Assembly: GCA_016840465.1 (NCBI GenBank)
Contig: JAEOSH010000004.1
Location: 1 to 64,000, forward strand
Origin: Candidatus Baldrarchaeum yapensis
GTDB taxonomy: Archaea; Asgardarchaeota; Baldrarchaeia; Baldrarchaeales; Baldrarchaeaceae
Direction of reading: 5' to 3'
DNA: 64,000 bases
Of this stretch, positions 8,808 through 18,019 are shown piece by piece. Both the position numbers and the translations under genes were made by a program. Under the pieces are notes generated by a model, which was not told the DNA's origin, ran no database searches, and saw nothing but the letters and a program-made list of their open reading frames with translations. Every line of letters starts with the position of its first letter. The first letter of the stretch is position 1.

Positions 8808-10103
8808 TTATTTCTTCACGGCACTATCTCTGAACACCTGTACCACGTCGAGTATCTTTATGTCAAAGTTTCCTGCCTCTGCAGCATCTCTAAGATTCCT
8901 CTCGCAGAAGGGACATGCGGTCAACAGCACAGATGCCCCGGTCTCTTTCGCCTCTTTCAATCTCTCAGTAGCGGCGAATAGCGCCAGATCCTTAAATGCC
9001 GACTTGACTCCCGCGCCCGCTCCGCAACACCATGCATTTCTCCTATTTCTGACCATTTCGGATAATTCAAGCCCAGGTATCTTCTTAATTACCTCTCTCG
9101 GGGGCTCATACAGTCCCATGTGCCTCCCTATATGGCACGGGTCGTGGTACGTGACCTTCCACCCTATTTCTCTTTCCGGTTGCAAACCCCCGTCCTTCAT
9201 TAACCTAAGTAGGAACTCCGGTGCATGTAGGATCTCAGCATCGATTTCCAACCCGAGCCTCTCCGGATACACCTGCTTCAACATCCGGTAGCATCCCGCG
9301 CATGAGGTGACGATCACACTCGCTCCCGTCTTCTTGAACTCCTCAACATTGTGTCGCGCGCACTCTTCTGCAATATCCACCTGTCCTGTCCAGAACAGCG
9401 GTGATCCGCAACACCATTCATCCTTCAAAAGGGTGAACTTCAGCCCAGATGCCGAGAGTATCTCAAGCATCGCCTTTGCGACTTCCATTTCCCTGTAAGA
9501 GCATGTGCATCCCACGAAGTAAACTACGTCTGCCTTTTCGGGAAGTTCCTTTACTTTTGTTGCGTTCATCCAGTTGCGCCTGTTTGCATGTAGCTCCATG
9601 TAGGGGTTATGTTCCTTTCTGACCCAGTCCCCGAATCTCTTGTGCTCCGGCATTGGACCGATGCCGCGCTTTACAAATTCAACACGAGCGGCAAATAGCC
9701 ACTCCAATGCGTAGTTATGAATTTCAGGAAGCTGACATTGTTGCGTACAGTTTCCACAGAGGGTGCAGTGGTAGAATATCCTTGCTATTCTTTCGGACCA
9801 CTCGAGTTTGCCCGATAGCAGTCCCCATAGCAGGAGGTTCTTTCCACCTAGGTAGAATGCCTCGAACTTCCTCAGTTCTCCACTTGGGCAAACTCTGCTC
9901 CAGTACGCATCTTGGTAAACGTACCTGCATTGTCCGCATTTTCCGCAGAAGTACACCACCCTCTTATAGTACTCAAGTTCTCGGTTTCTCTCCAGTTCGA
10001 GCTGTTCCGGTGCCTTTCTAAAGGTTATTCCGGTGCCCGGGATGTAATTCTCTAGGGACTTCTTGAAGAGGGAGAGCAGGAGTTCACGGGTTTTAGAGGA
10101 CAA
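8808..10103 (-). CDS. (Fe-S)-binding oxidoreductase subunit, HdrD/GlcF-like
   Basis: 431 residues. Two ferredoxin-type cluster motifs at the N-terminus (CGKCGQCRYVYQDAYWSRVCPSG near 53-75, CTLCGNCTQQC near 112-122; the first is atypical), then two CCG domains: VYFVGCTCSYRE with DEWCCGSPLFWTGQ and TSCAGCYRM, and TYHDPCHIGRHMGLYEPPR with AWCCGAGAGVK and TACPFCERNL. CCG domains bind noncubane 4Fe-4S clusters in HdrB/HdrD. The FAD oxidase gene lies 12 bases upstream, so this is the electron-accepting subunit of a 2-hydroxyacid (glycolate/lactate-type) dehydrogenase complex. Possible electron acceptor: quinone or a low-potential carrier; not determinable. Confidence 0.9.
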   Translation of the reverse strand: MSSKTRELLLSLFKKSLENYIPGTGITFRKAPEQLELERNRELEYYKRVVYFCGKCGQCRYVYQDAYWSRVCPSGELRKFEAFYLGGKNLLLWGLLSGKLEWSERIARIFYHCTLCGNCTQQCQLPEIHNYALEWLFAARVEFVKRGIGPMPEHKRFGDWVRKEHNPYMELHANRRNWMNATKVKELPEKADVVYFVGCTCSYREMEVAKAMLEILSASGLKFTLLKDEWCCGSPLFWTGQVDIAEECARHNVEEFKKTGASVIVTSCAGCYRMLKQVYPERLGLEIDAEILHAPEFLLRLMKDGGLQPEREIGWKVTYHDPCHIGRHMGLYEPPREVIKKIPGLELSEMVRNRRNAWCCGAGAGVKSAFKDLALFAATERLKEAKETGASVLLTACPFCERNLRDAAEAGNFDIKILDVVQVFRDSAVKK

Positions 10104-10115
10104 GAGCCTCCCCTC

Positions 10116-11585
10116 TCACAGTCCATGTCCCGGATTCATAATCCCGTTGGGGTCGAGGAGCTTCTTTATCTTCTTAATCAATTCGAGGGCGTTCTGGTCC
10201 GCTTCCCTGAAGTTTCTTTCCTTTGCCCATTTCGGCGCCTTATATCGGATCACGCTCGGCAGTTCTCTGACTTTCTCGTCTATCTCCATCAGGCACTTGC
10301 GGGCGCGTTCGAAATCCTCCGGGTCGTCCTTATTGAAGTTTATGTTGACCCTTCCGATCCAGTAGTGCCCGCCTCCCATCACCCTACCGTACATTTGTGC
10401 CCGCTTTCCATATTTCTTCGCGACTGATAATGCGATCTTATAGTACTTCACGACGTCACGGGATGAGAGGTAGCTTCCGATCCACTCGCCACCTCCGCCA
10501 TATGAGAAGTTCCAGCAGTTGTAGAAGTGGATGGGTGGGTTCATGAGAGTGTATCCTTGGATTCTCGCCTCCTCAGGGAAGAAATTCAGTGCCATATTGG
10601 CATCCGCAACTATTCCTCCTCCCTCAGATACTATTTTCTCTAGCGCCTCTCTTTTCGCTTCCATCTCCTTCTCAGTGTACGCCATTATCGCGACAAGGCC
10701 GTAGAAGTCTTGGTATCCAGCCTCCTCTGGGTCAAGCGGCAGTTCTTCACTCTCGTGGTAACCCAGCAGTGACATCATCCACGTGTAGTTGACAAAGCAC
10801 ATATCTACAATTCCTATTCTCGCGCGTGCCAGTTTTTTGAATATGTTAACACCCTGCTCAAATGTATTTGTCATGACTATGAAGTACTCCGTTGGAAGGT
10901 TGGGCCATAGCTTTATTCCTGCTTTTGTCACTATTCCAGTTGTTCCGTCCCAGCCGATAAACAGGCCTGCAAGGTCAGGGAGTGGAGCCCGGCCATACCA
11001 GTAGTTAGTGCACATGCAAGATCCTACTCTCACGACCTCACCTGTTGGGAGTACGACCTCCAGTCCATTTATGAAATCCGCTCCGGTTCCCGCGATGAAG
11101 CCGAGGTCAGTAAAGCCGTAGCATATGTAGCAGGGTATCACACCGGTCCCGGCGGGGGACCACGTTATCCCGGCTCTCAGATTCGGGTGATGCTTTTCTA
11201 GATATCCCTTCAGATCTCCCCAGGTGACCCCCGCCTCTATTATTGCGTACATGTCGTCCTCATTTACCTCCAGAATTCTGTTCATTCTCCTCAAATCTAC
11301 AACTATGCCTCCCTCTTTTGGTATTGCGGTCCCGCCGATGTTTATACCGGATACCCATGGGACAACTGGAATTTTTTCCCTATTCGCGAGCTTCATTAAC
11401 GCCTGTATCTCTTCTGTGCTACCCGGCATTACCACAAAATCGCAATGTCCTGGCTCCTCCGCGGTTACGAAGTCCCAGTGGTACAGATAGGTGATCTCCG
11501 GGTCGTCGGAGACAAAGTCGGGACCAACAATCTTCTCCAGTTCCTTCCTTATCTTTTCCTTCCTCTCACCCTCCAGTTTCTGCAT
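10116..11585 (-). CDS. FAD-linked oxidase, GlcD/vanillyl-alcohol-oxidase type
   Basis: 489 residues. CDFVVMPGSTEEIQALMKLANREKIPVVPWVSG is the PCMH-type FAD-binding domain entry, followed by GGIVVDLRRMNRILEVNEDD and AIIEAGVTWGDLKGYL; the C-terminal cap ends in KKLLDPNGIMNPGHGL, the hallmark of GlcD/4-cresol-dehydrogenase-like flavoproteins. It oxidises a hydroxyacid or hydroxyaryl substrate and passes electrons to the Fe-S subunit downstream. First gene of the two-gene unit. Substrate unknown; nearby pseudogenes of 2-hydroxyacyl-CoA dehydratase suggest a 2-hydroxyacid. Confidence 0.9.
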   Translation of the reverse strand: MQKLEGERKEKIRKELEKIVGPDFVSDDPEITYLYHWDFVTAEEPGHCDFVVMPGSTEEIQALMKLANREKIPVVPWVSGINIGGTAIPKEGGIVVDLRRMNRILEVNEDDMYAIIEAGVTWGDLKGYLEKHHPNLRAGITWSPAGTGVIPCYICYGFTDLGFIAGTGADFINGLEVVLPTGEVVRVGSCMCTNYWYGRAPLPDLAGLFIGWDGTTGIVTKAGIKLWPNLPTEYFIVMTNTFEQGVNIFKKLARARIGIVDMCFVNYTWMMSLLGYHESEELPLDPEEAGYQDFYGLVAIMAYTEKEMEAKREALEKIVSEGGGIVADANMALNFFPEEARIQGYTLMNPPIHFYNCWNFSYGGGGEWIGSYLSSRDVVKYYKIALSVAKKYGKRAQMYGRVMGGGHYWIGRVNINFNKDDPEDFERARKCLMEIDEKVRELPSVIRYKAPKWAKERNFREADQNALELIKKIKKLLDPNGIMNPGHGL

Positions 11586-11716
11586 ACATTACACCTCATA
11601 CGGAAGGAGACGGTTCGACAACCATAGAATACCTATAAATATTTTTTTTCGGATTATAAGGATAGTACGCAGTATGCGGATATATACGTTATGGGGAGTT
11701 TCTCGCATGAGGGGGT

Positions 11717-12875
11717 TTGACGGTGGTGCTTGTGGGCGCACTTCAACAACTTATCAGTATTGGTGAGAAATTGACGAACCCGTATCTGGAAGAGTGGAAG
11801 AGGAAGGGAAAGAAAATTATCGGGTTCATATGCTCGTACGCCCCCGAGGAACTCCTCTATGCTGCGGATGTCCTACCATACAGGATAAAGGCTTTGGAAT
11901 CTGTCGAAACAACCATGGGTGACGTATACCTGTACAAGTACCACTGCACCTTCTGCCGCCACCTCCTGGATCTCGTCATCAGGGGGAGGTATGACTTTCT
12001 GGACGGAGTCGTTTTCATGAACCCCTGCGATACGATACGCAGGGTCTACGAGATCTGGAAGAAGATGAAGGTCCTGCCCTTCATGGGCTTTGTCATGGTG
12101 CCCCACGTGATAAATGAGCACGGTTCAAGTTCTACCTTGAGGAGTTGAATTACCTGAAAATGGAGCTGGAGGAGCATCCTCGATGAGGATCTGGAGAGGG
12201 CAATTTAGGTATACAACGAGATAAGAGATCTGCTCGAGAGGTTATACGAGTTAAGATCGGAGGAGAAACCAAAGATATCGGGGACGGAGGCTCATAAGGT
12301 AGTCATAGCCGCGTCCTCTATGCCTAAGGACGTGTATGTTAAGATATGTTAAGATGTTAAAGGAGGCGCTGAAGGAAATCGAGCAGAGGGAGGGGATCTC
12401 TGAGTACCGGGCGCGCGTCATGGTTGCGGGAAGCATAGGTGACCGCTCCGACCTCATAGAGATAATAGAGGATCTGGGCAGGGTTGTGGTCACCGACGCC
12501 CTTTGTACTGGAACTAGGTGGTTTATGAACAAAGTTAAGGAAAATGGAGATCCCTTTGAGAACATAGCCCGCAGGTACTATCAGCACAATCCGTATCCTA
12601 GAATGATAGGAGAGTACGAAAGAAAGCGCAAAATGATACTCGAGTTGGCGAAAAAGTACGATGTGGATGGTGTCATCTTCCAAAGGATTGCGTTCTGTGA
12701 TTATCATGCCGTTGATTCTGTACTACTAGCAAAGGAATTGGAAGATGAAGGAATTCCGGCAATCGTCTTGGAGAGAGTATTTGCTGACCGATGTCGGGAG
12801 GTTCAGAACGAGAGTTCAGGCGTTCCTGGAAATGATAGAAAGGTGGGGGCGTTCTTTATGTGTGCATCCAGATAG
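11717..12875 (+). pseudogene. 2-hydroxyacyl-CoA dehydratase/BCR-type subunit, degraded
   Basis: Frame 1 (11717-12148) has the N-terminal domain: GFICSYAPEELLYAADVLPYR, YHCTFCRHLLDLVIRG, DGVVFMNPCDTIRR, with the cluster-binding cysteines of the HgdB/BcrB-BcrC family. After a frameshift near 12120 the frame continues through a TAG near 12208 and another shift near 12350 into YRARVMVAGSIGD, VVVTDALCTGTRWF and KYDVDGVIFQRIAFCDYHAVDS, then shifts again near 12775 (EYLLTDVGRFRTRVQAFLEM). The active complex would dehydrate 2-hydroxyacyl-CoA or reduce benzoyl-CoA with an ATP-driven activator, which is not in the window. Dead. Confidence 0.9.
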
Positions 12876-12878
12876 CCC

Positions 12879-14317
12879 ATGCCTGAGGATTATAAGGGTT
12901 TTGAGATGCTAGCTCGTGTTAGAAGCGTTGCCAACGTTGCGGGGATGATTCTCGACAGTTATAAGAGTGGAGAGGAGTTCCTCGAGGACATGAAAAACTT
13001 TGTTACATATTTTCCGGAGTATGAGAGGAAAGTTGTGGAGAACATATGGAAGGACTTCCTGCTGGCGGCGTTTGAGCCTCATCACAGAGAGTGTGTTAAG
13101 GCGGGTTCTCGTGCTCTTGCTAAGATTTATGATCATCTTATAGAGATTATAGAGAGAATCCAAGAAGGATATCCAGTCGTTTATAACTACTTCGGAATGG
13201 ACGCAACGTGACTCTGGACACTCGATGTCACACCAATATGTGGGGAAATGCCTAGCGGAATATGTGCCGCGATCTTTGAGCCTGGGTTTGAGGATGCCAT
13301 AGACAGGTGTGAGGCTTTAGGTATAGCGCATTTCCTTTGTTTGGCACAAAAGTACCTCATTGGAGCAATAGACCTCAAGCAACTTCCAAAACCAAGTCTG
13401 CTAATAAAAACCACGGTACCCTGCAGTTCCAGCAACATGCAATACGAATACTTGGCGGCGAGGTATAAGGCCCTTAGTGCTCGTTGATTGCCCCTATTAC
13501 ATAAACTACAGAGGGTTCAGGTATTTGGTGGAGGAGTTCAAGCATGCAATCACGGAGTTCGAAAGAATAGTGGGCTAGGAGATCGATGAGAGGAATTTGA
13601 AGAGGGTGTATGAGGAGAGCAACAAGATCTATAGGTACCTCCAAGAATTGTACGAGCTGAGGAGGAATGTTCCCAATCCCGATCTAGGATTTCTGAGAGT
13701 TTTTGATGTTGCACTTTTCTTTCTAGAACCTGTATTTCCTGAGGTAACCGAGTATTTCAAACTGAGAGTGGAGGAGGTAAAGAGAAGGGTACAAAAGGGA
13801 GAGTTTATAATTCCTCCTGAGAAGACAGAGATAAGGTACCTGATAGGGTACATACTTGACGTTTACTATCTGCCCCCTGTTTTGGTGGCTCGAGAAGACA
13901 TACGGTGCGACGTATCTCACGTGCTTTATATCGTACGTCTGGGATGGGATCGTGGATACCAGTGATCGCGAGTCCATAATTGAGGGGATCGCGCGGAGAA
14001 CCATGAATCTTCCAATGGTTAGACAGTCCATAAGCTTCTCTGATGTGTGGATAAATGATGTATTGAGGATATGTGAGGAATTGAAGGCGGATTGCGTAAT
14101 TTAGACAGGACATTTCGCATGTAAGCACGGATAGGCACTTGCAAAACTGGTGGAAGACGCACTTATGGAGAAACTGGGAATTCCGTTCTTCAGACTTGAT
14201 ATGGACCTAATGGATAAGAGGATGACGTCTCCTGAGTAACTAAAGTCCCAATTGGGAACATTCCTCGAAAGCGTTCTGCTCAAAAAGAGAAGACAAAAGA
14301 ATAAAACAATCATATGA
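12879..14317 (+). pseudogene. Second 2-hydroxyacyl-CoA dehydratase/BCR-type subunit, degraded
   Basis: Starts MPEDYKGFEML right after the first subunit. Segments from three frames restore most of the protein: VYNYFGMDAT (13178-13208), LDVTPICGEMPSGICAAIFEPG, YKALSAR/PLVLVDCPY junction near 13470, FLRVFDVALFF, TICPLFWWLEKTYGAT (about 13858), DVWINDVLRICEELKADCVI and TGHFACKHG (about 14105), IPFFRLDMDLMDKRMTSPE. In-frame stops occur at 13209, about 13576, 14101, about 14131 and about 14238; four replace Trp codons. Frameshifts lie near 13470, 13850 and 13925. With the preceding gene this was a two-subunit enzyme; it is now lost. Confidence 0.9.
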
Positions 14318-14424
14318 CATTTAAGGCAATTTTATAGTAATCTTTAAACATTTTTCCGACTCATCATTGCGAATAAAGTCCAAGTATGCTGTCTTCACAT
14401 CGTGAACACATGGAAAGAATTTTT

Positions 14425-14458
14425 ACTTTACCCCCCAAAGTAGTTTGGGGGGTAAAGT
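14425..14458. promoter_or_regulatory. 15-bp palindrome before Arch_ATPase gene
   Basis: Perfect inverted repeat: ACTTTACCCCCCAAA (14425-14439) and TTTGGGGGGTAAAGT (14444-14458), centre GTAG. It ends two bases before the likely TTG start. The position overlaps the expected ribosome-binding/transcription start region, so it could be an operator, or an RNA hairpin controlling translation. A shorter palindrome of the TTACC...GGTAA kind precedes the second ATPase of the same family at 57311. Confidence 0.75.
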
Positions 14459-14459
14459 T

Positions 14460-15533
14460 TTGAGCATCTTTCTTCAGCGTCCCTGCGAATCGAGAGAGGA
14501 GTTGTTCGATAGGGACGACGAATTAGAGATGGCGGTAAAAGCGATCAGAAATGATATATGGTTATCAATATTAGGACTAAGAATGAGTGGAAAAACAAGT
14601 TTAGCTAAAGTTGCCGCAAATATGCTCAGTTCAGAAGGTTATGACAGCATCTATGTGAACCTGATGGGTGTAAGGGGCGTTAGAGACGCGGCGGAGAGGA
14701 TTTTGTCGTCAATTCCACGCGGTCTTTTGGAGAGAATTAGAGAACTAAAAGGATTCCTCGAAGCGTTAGGAGTCGCGGTTACGGGTATGAGGTTCGAAGT
14801 TAAACTAAAAACGAGTACAAGTTCTACAAAAGTGCTCGAGAAGCTATTTTTAGAATTGTCGAGGAGAAGAAAGCTTATTGTGATACTCGATGAAGTTCAG
14901 GAGATAAAGGGGGGAGTAAACCACTTTTTAGCGATGTTATCGAGGCTAAGGGCGAGCACAAAAGAGTTAATATTCATTTTCACGGGATCGGCTATAGGGA
15001 TGATGCGTACGTTGCTCTTGCCGTCGCCCAGAAATCCCCTTTACGGCAGAACACCGGTGAAAATCGAACTTAAACCGTGGAGCAGAAAATTAGCAATATC
15101 CTATTTAGAGCATGGCCTCTCCAAGTGCAATGTGAAATATTCGGACGAGGAGTTAGAAGAGGCAGTTTCAACGTTAGGAACTCTTCCAGGCTGGCTAAGC
15201 TTCTATGGACTGAGAAGATGTTTAGGAATGCCTCATGAAAAGGCGCTGAAGGAGGCCAGAGAGCAGGCAGTAGGTATTGCCCGAAAGGAACTGGAAAATC
15301 TGCTAAAAAATCGCGAAGAATGGGCAAAAAAAGTATTAAGAATGCTGACATATGGTTCTAAGTGGACCGAAATGCTTACGGAGGCTAATGTTTCGACAAG
15401 ATCGCTAAGCAACCTTCTCCAAACACTGAAAAGCCTATATCTCGTAACGGAGGAAAAAGGAGTATACACTATAACCGACCCGGTGTACCGGCAGGCAACA
15501 TTGACAATGAAAATTGAGAATCATGCATTATGA
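14460..15533 (+). CDS. Archaeal STAND-like ATPase (Arch_ATPase family)
   Basis: About 357 residues from TTG 14460; FDRDDELEMAVKAI is the FDRExEL-type entry of this family. Walker A GLRMSGKT (about 42-49), Walker B LIVILDEVQEI (about 141-151), FIFTGSAIGMM sensor segment, then a lid and a C-terminal winged helix (LSNLLQTLKSLYLVTEEKGVYTITDPVYR). The family is lineage-expanded in archaea and often mobile; function is largely unknown. The alternative TTG at 14445 would put the start inside the palindrome. The next gene starts 9 bases downstream. Confidence 0.85.
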   Translation: MSIFLQRPCESREELFDRDDELEMAVKAIRNDIWLSILGLRMSGKTSLAKVAANMLSSEGYDSIYVNLMGVRGVRDAAERILSSIPRGLLERIRELKGFLEALGVAVTGMRFEVKLKTSTSSTKVLEKLFLELSRRRKLIVILDEVQEIKGGVNHFLAMLSRLRASTKELIFIFTGSAIGMMRTLLLPSPRNPLYGRTPVKIELKPWSRKLAISYLEHGLSKCNVKYSDEELEEAVSTLGTLPGWLSFYGLRRCLGMPHEKALKEAREQAVGIARKELENLLKNREEWAKKVLRMLTYGSKWTEMLTEANVSTRSLSNLLQTLKSLYLVTEEKGVYTITDPVYRQATLTMKIENHAL

Positions 15534-15542
15534 TGAAGAGCG

Positions 15543-17147
15543 GTGTCCCAAATGCCATCTAAGTACTCTGCAATTGTCATAATTTTGGACGGATGTAATG
15601 TGGAGTCACTCCGAAAGGCCAAGACACCGATAATCGATGAAATTATGGAGGAGGGTGCTTATACATTAAAATGCAAGTCCGTCTGTCCCTCTGCAACATA
15701 CACGGGTCATGCATCAATAATAGCGGGAACCCACCCTAATGCTCATGGGATAGTCGGCAACAGTTTTTACGATCGGGATGGAAGAAGAATTGTCGATTTT
15801 GACGTAGAAGACGTAAACAAATACCTTACGGCGAAGACGCTATTTGAGATTGTGAAGGGGAAATCGATCGCGATAGGTGAGCCCATCACGAGAGGTGTGC
15901 ACCTTGCAGTTCCCAAGAGCGAGGTTCAGTCTGGAGATCCCGCATCTTGGGATTCCTACGCTATGAAGAAATCGACGGAGTTAATAAGGGCGCATAGGCC
16001 TGTCCTTACGGTGATAAACCTTCCGGGAGTTGACAGGATATCGGAGTTGCATGGTCCCTTTAGCAACAAATTTTTGAGTTATCTGGAGGAAGTGGACACG
16101 CTCATAGGGGATCTTATTAGAGTTTTGGATGAAACATATGAGGACTACCTTCTTGTTCTATTGGCGGACCACGGAATGGTGCCAGTTCATAGGAATGTGA
16201 ACATCTACGAGATTCTGGAAGGGCTCGACGTCGTTGTTTGCGTATCACACAGGGCAGCCCACATCTACATATCGGGTGAGGAAGAAAGAGAGGAAACTCT
16301 TAACAGGCTCGAATCTGATAATAGGTTTGAAGTCGTAATGCAGTATTCAGAGCTATCGCGGTATAATTTGGATAATCCGCGCTCTGGTGATATCTTCGTT
16401 ACAGCAAAGGAAGGATACGAGTTGGGCCTCGAGCCACTTAGAGGAAGCCATGGTGGTATTTGCTCAGGAGAGTTTATTGTCCCATTAATTGTTAACAAGC
16501 GCGAATATGCGGACCTTCTCGACGGTTCTAGCATAACGATCATTAATAGGATTGTGACCCGGTATTTACGTGAGAAGAGGGCCATAGATTTTGTAAGGGA
16601 GATGTTAAAGTCCACGGACCCGGCTCACGGATGGGATCACACGAGCAGGGTTTTAAAGTTAGCAACCGAGTTGGCTTTGAAGCATGACGCTGATGTGGAG
16701 GTAGTGAGGCTTGCATGCATATTTCATGACTGCGGCAGAGGAAGAGATCCAAGGGGGCACGAGGAGAGAAGCGCAAATTCCGCAGAAAATTTCTTAAGAG
16801 GGGAAGGGCTTTCCGAGGAGATGATACGGAGGGTGAAGAACGTCATTCTGATGCATCATGCCTCCCCCGAGGAGTTAGATACCGTGGAGGAGAAAATTTT
16901 GTGGGATGCGGACAAATTGGACGCGTTGGGCTTAATAGGCTTGGCCCGTTGCCTTCTGGAGGAGGGGTATAGGGGACGAGGTATAGAGGATGCAATAGAG
17001 CACCTTCTCAGGGACGTATGTAAGTTCGGAAATAAGATGCATTTTAATGAGACCAAAAAGATTGCAGAAGAAAGGGTTAGGGAGGCCATGGATCTGATAA
17101 AGAAATTGAGGGGAGAGGAACGGGATAAAAATGCTGACGATATTTAA
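15543..17147 (+). CDS. Phosphodiesterase (alkaline phosphatase superfamily) fused to HD domain
   Basis: 534 residues (GTG 15543 or ATG 15552). Residues about 8-340 form a type I phosphodiesterase/nucleotide pyrophosphatase domain: VIILDGCN (metal Asp), SATYTGHASIIAGTHP (Thr nucleophile), LLADHGM (Asp-His) and GSHGG (His). Residues about 350-515 form an HD phosphohydrolase: AHGWDHTSRV, ACIFHDCGRG, LMHHA and WDADKLDALG, matching H...HD...D. Both active sites look complete. I do not know of this pairing as a standard architecture; a two-step hydrolysis of a nucleotide or cyclic nucleotide is a reasonable guess. Likely same operon as the ATPase upstream. Confidence 0.9.
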   Translation: MSQMPSKYSAIVIILDGCNVESLRKAKTPIIDEIMEEGAYTLKCKSVCPSATYTGHASIIAGTHPNAHGIVGNSFYDRDGRRIVDFDVEDVNKYLTAKTLFEIVKGKSIAIGEPITRGVHLAVPKSEVQSGDPASWDSYAMKKSTELIRAHRPVLTVINLPGVDRISELHGPFSNKFLSYLEEVDTLIGDLIRVLDETYEDYLLVLLADHGMVPVHRNVNIYEILEGLDVVVCVSHRAAHIYISGEEEREETLNRLESDNRFEVVMQYSELSRYNLDNPRSGDIFVTAKEGYELGLEPLRGSHGGICSGEFIVPLIVNKREYADLLDGSSITIINRIVTRYLREKRAIDFVREMLKSTDPAHGWDHTSRVLKLATELALKHDADVEVVRLACIFHDCGRGRDPRGHEERSANSAENFLRGEGLSEEMIRRVKNVILMHHASPEELDTVEEKILWDADKLDALGLIGLARCLLEEGYRGRGIEDAIEHLLRDVCKFGNKMHFNETKKIAEERVREAMDLIKKLRGEERDKNADDI

Positions 17148-17156
17148 TCCGGAGAG

Positions 17157-17615
17157 TTACATTTTCTCTAGGGCTTCAAGCAACTTGTCAATATCTATGC
17201 CGAGTTCCTTAGAGAGTTTTTCCCTGCCCTCGCGGTACGCCTTCTGCATCACCGGAATCATCTGGGACAGTCTCATCATTTCCCTGATGGAGCCCTTCAC
17301 CTTAAGCTTCTTAGACATCACCGCTCTCATCACGGACATCTTGTTCATCATTATCCTATCCAAGTCCGCCGCCTTTGCTTCTATCTCTATATCGGCATGC
17401 TCGAGTGGCTCCCAGTGGACAATGACTTCTCCATCTTCCTTGAGTTCAGCATCAAAAATGAGGTTCAAATCGGGGGCTTTATATCTCACAACCTTACGTT
17501 CGCCTCTTAGGAGTTTCGTGCATGCCTGCTTGAATTCATCTTTATATAATGTGAGCATTTCTTCCATGAGCCTCCTCACAATATCCTTTACCCGATCGAT
17601 GGAAATTTCTGCCAT
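17157..17615 (-). CDS. SCP2 sterol-carrier-like domain protein
   Basis: 152 residues. APDLNLIFDAELKEDGEVIVHWEPLEHADIEIEAKAADLDRIMMNKMSVMRAVMSKKLKVKGSIREMM matches the SCP2 fold: beta strands, then the M-S-x-x-x-A-x-x-x-x-K-L-K-x-K-G signature of lipid/acyl-CoA binding SCP2-like proteins. It probably binds a hydrophobic ligand in the cytosol. Convergent with the phosphodiesterase-HD gene (9-bp gap). Confidence 0.75.
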   Translation of the reverse strand: MAEISIDRVKDIVRRLMEEMLTLYKDEFKQACTKLLRGERKVVRYKAPDLNLIFDAELKEDGEVIVHWEPLEHADIEIEAKAADLDRIMMNKMSVMRAVMSKKLKVKGSIREMMRLSQMIPVMQKAYREGREKLSKELGIDIDKLLEALEKM

Positions 17616-18019
17616 TTATAGCACCTTCTCATGGCGTAAAGTTTGAACTTCGAAGACACTTATTTTTCCTGATTCCGTCGTTTATTTATCTGTGTTTAGA
17701 GTTTTGTATTTCGTCGAAAAATTTGCCCGCGGTTCCTCTATTGCATCTTAAGGTTCCATTTGAGGAAATAATGCTATGATTTATGATTAAGATATCGAGT
17801 TAGGCTTTGTCTTCGACTCCTAAACTCTAAACTAGAGTGGCAAATTCTACAGGTACATATTCCATGCAAGTAATTTCTCATTTTTCGTAAAGGGAGCGTA
17901 TTAACAATGCTTAATAGCGAGGAGGATTATTCCAGCGAAACGATTATGTCTTCAAAGTTATGATTTTTTAAGAACCTTGAAGATCCGTTATGTGTGTATG
18001 ATAGGCAAAGGTGAAGAAT
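17616..18019. other. Intergenic, divergent promoters only
   Basis: AT-rich gap between the SCP2 gene (minus) and the dCMP deaminase gene (plus). No open frame of note and no strong hairpin. AGGTGA at 18009-18014 is the ribosome-binding site for 18020. Confidence 0.5.

Noticed and set aside
14445-14459. TTG at 14445 as ATPase start
   Set aside because: Lies within the palindrome and adds residues without family similarity; TTG 14460 fits the family N-terminus better.
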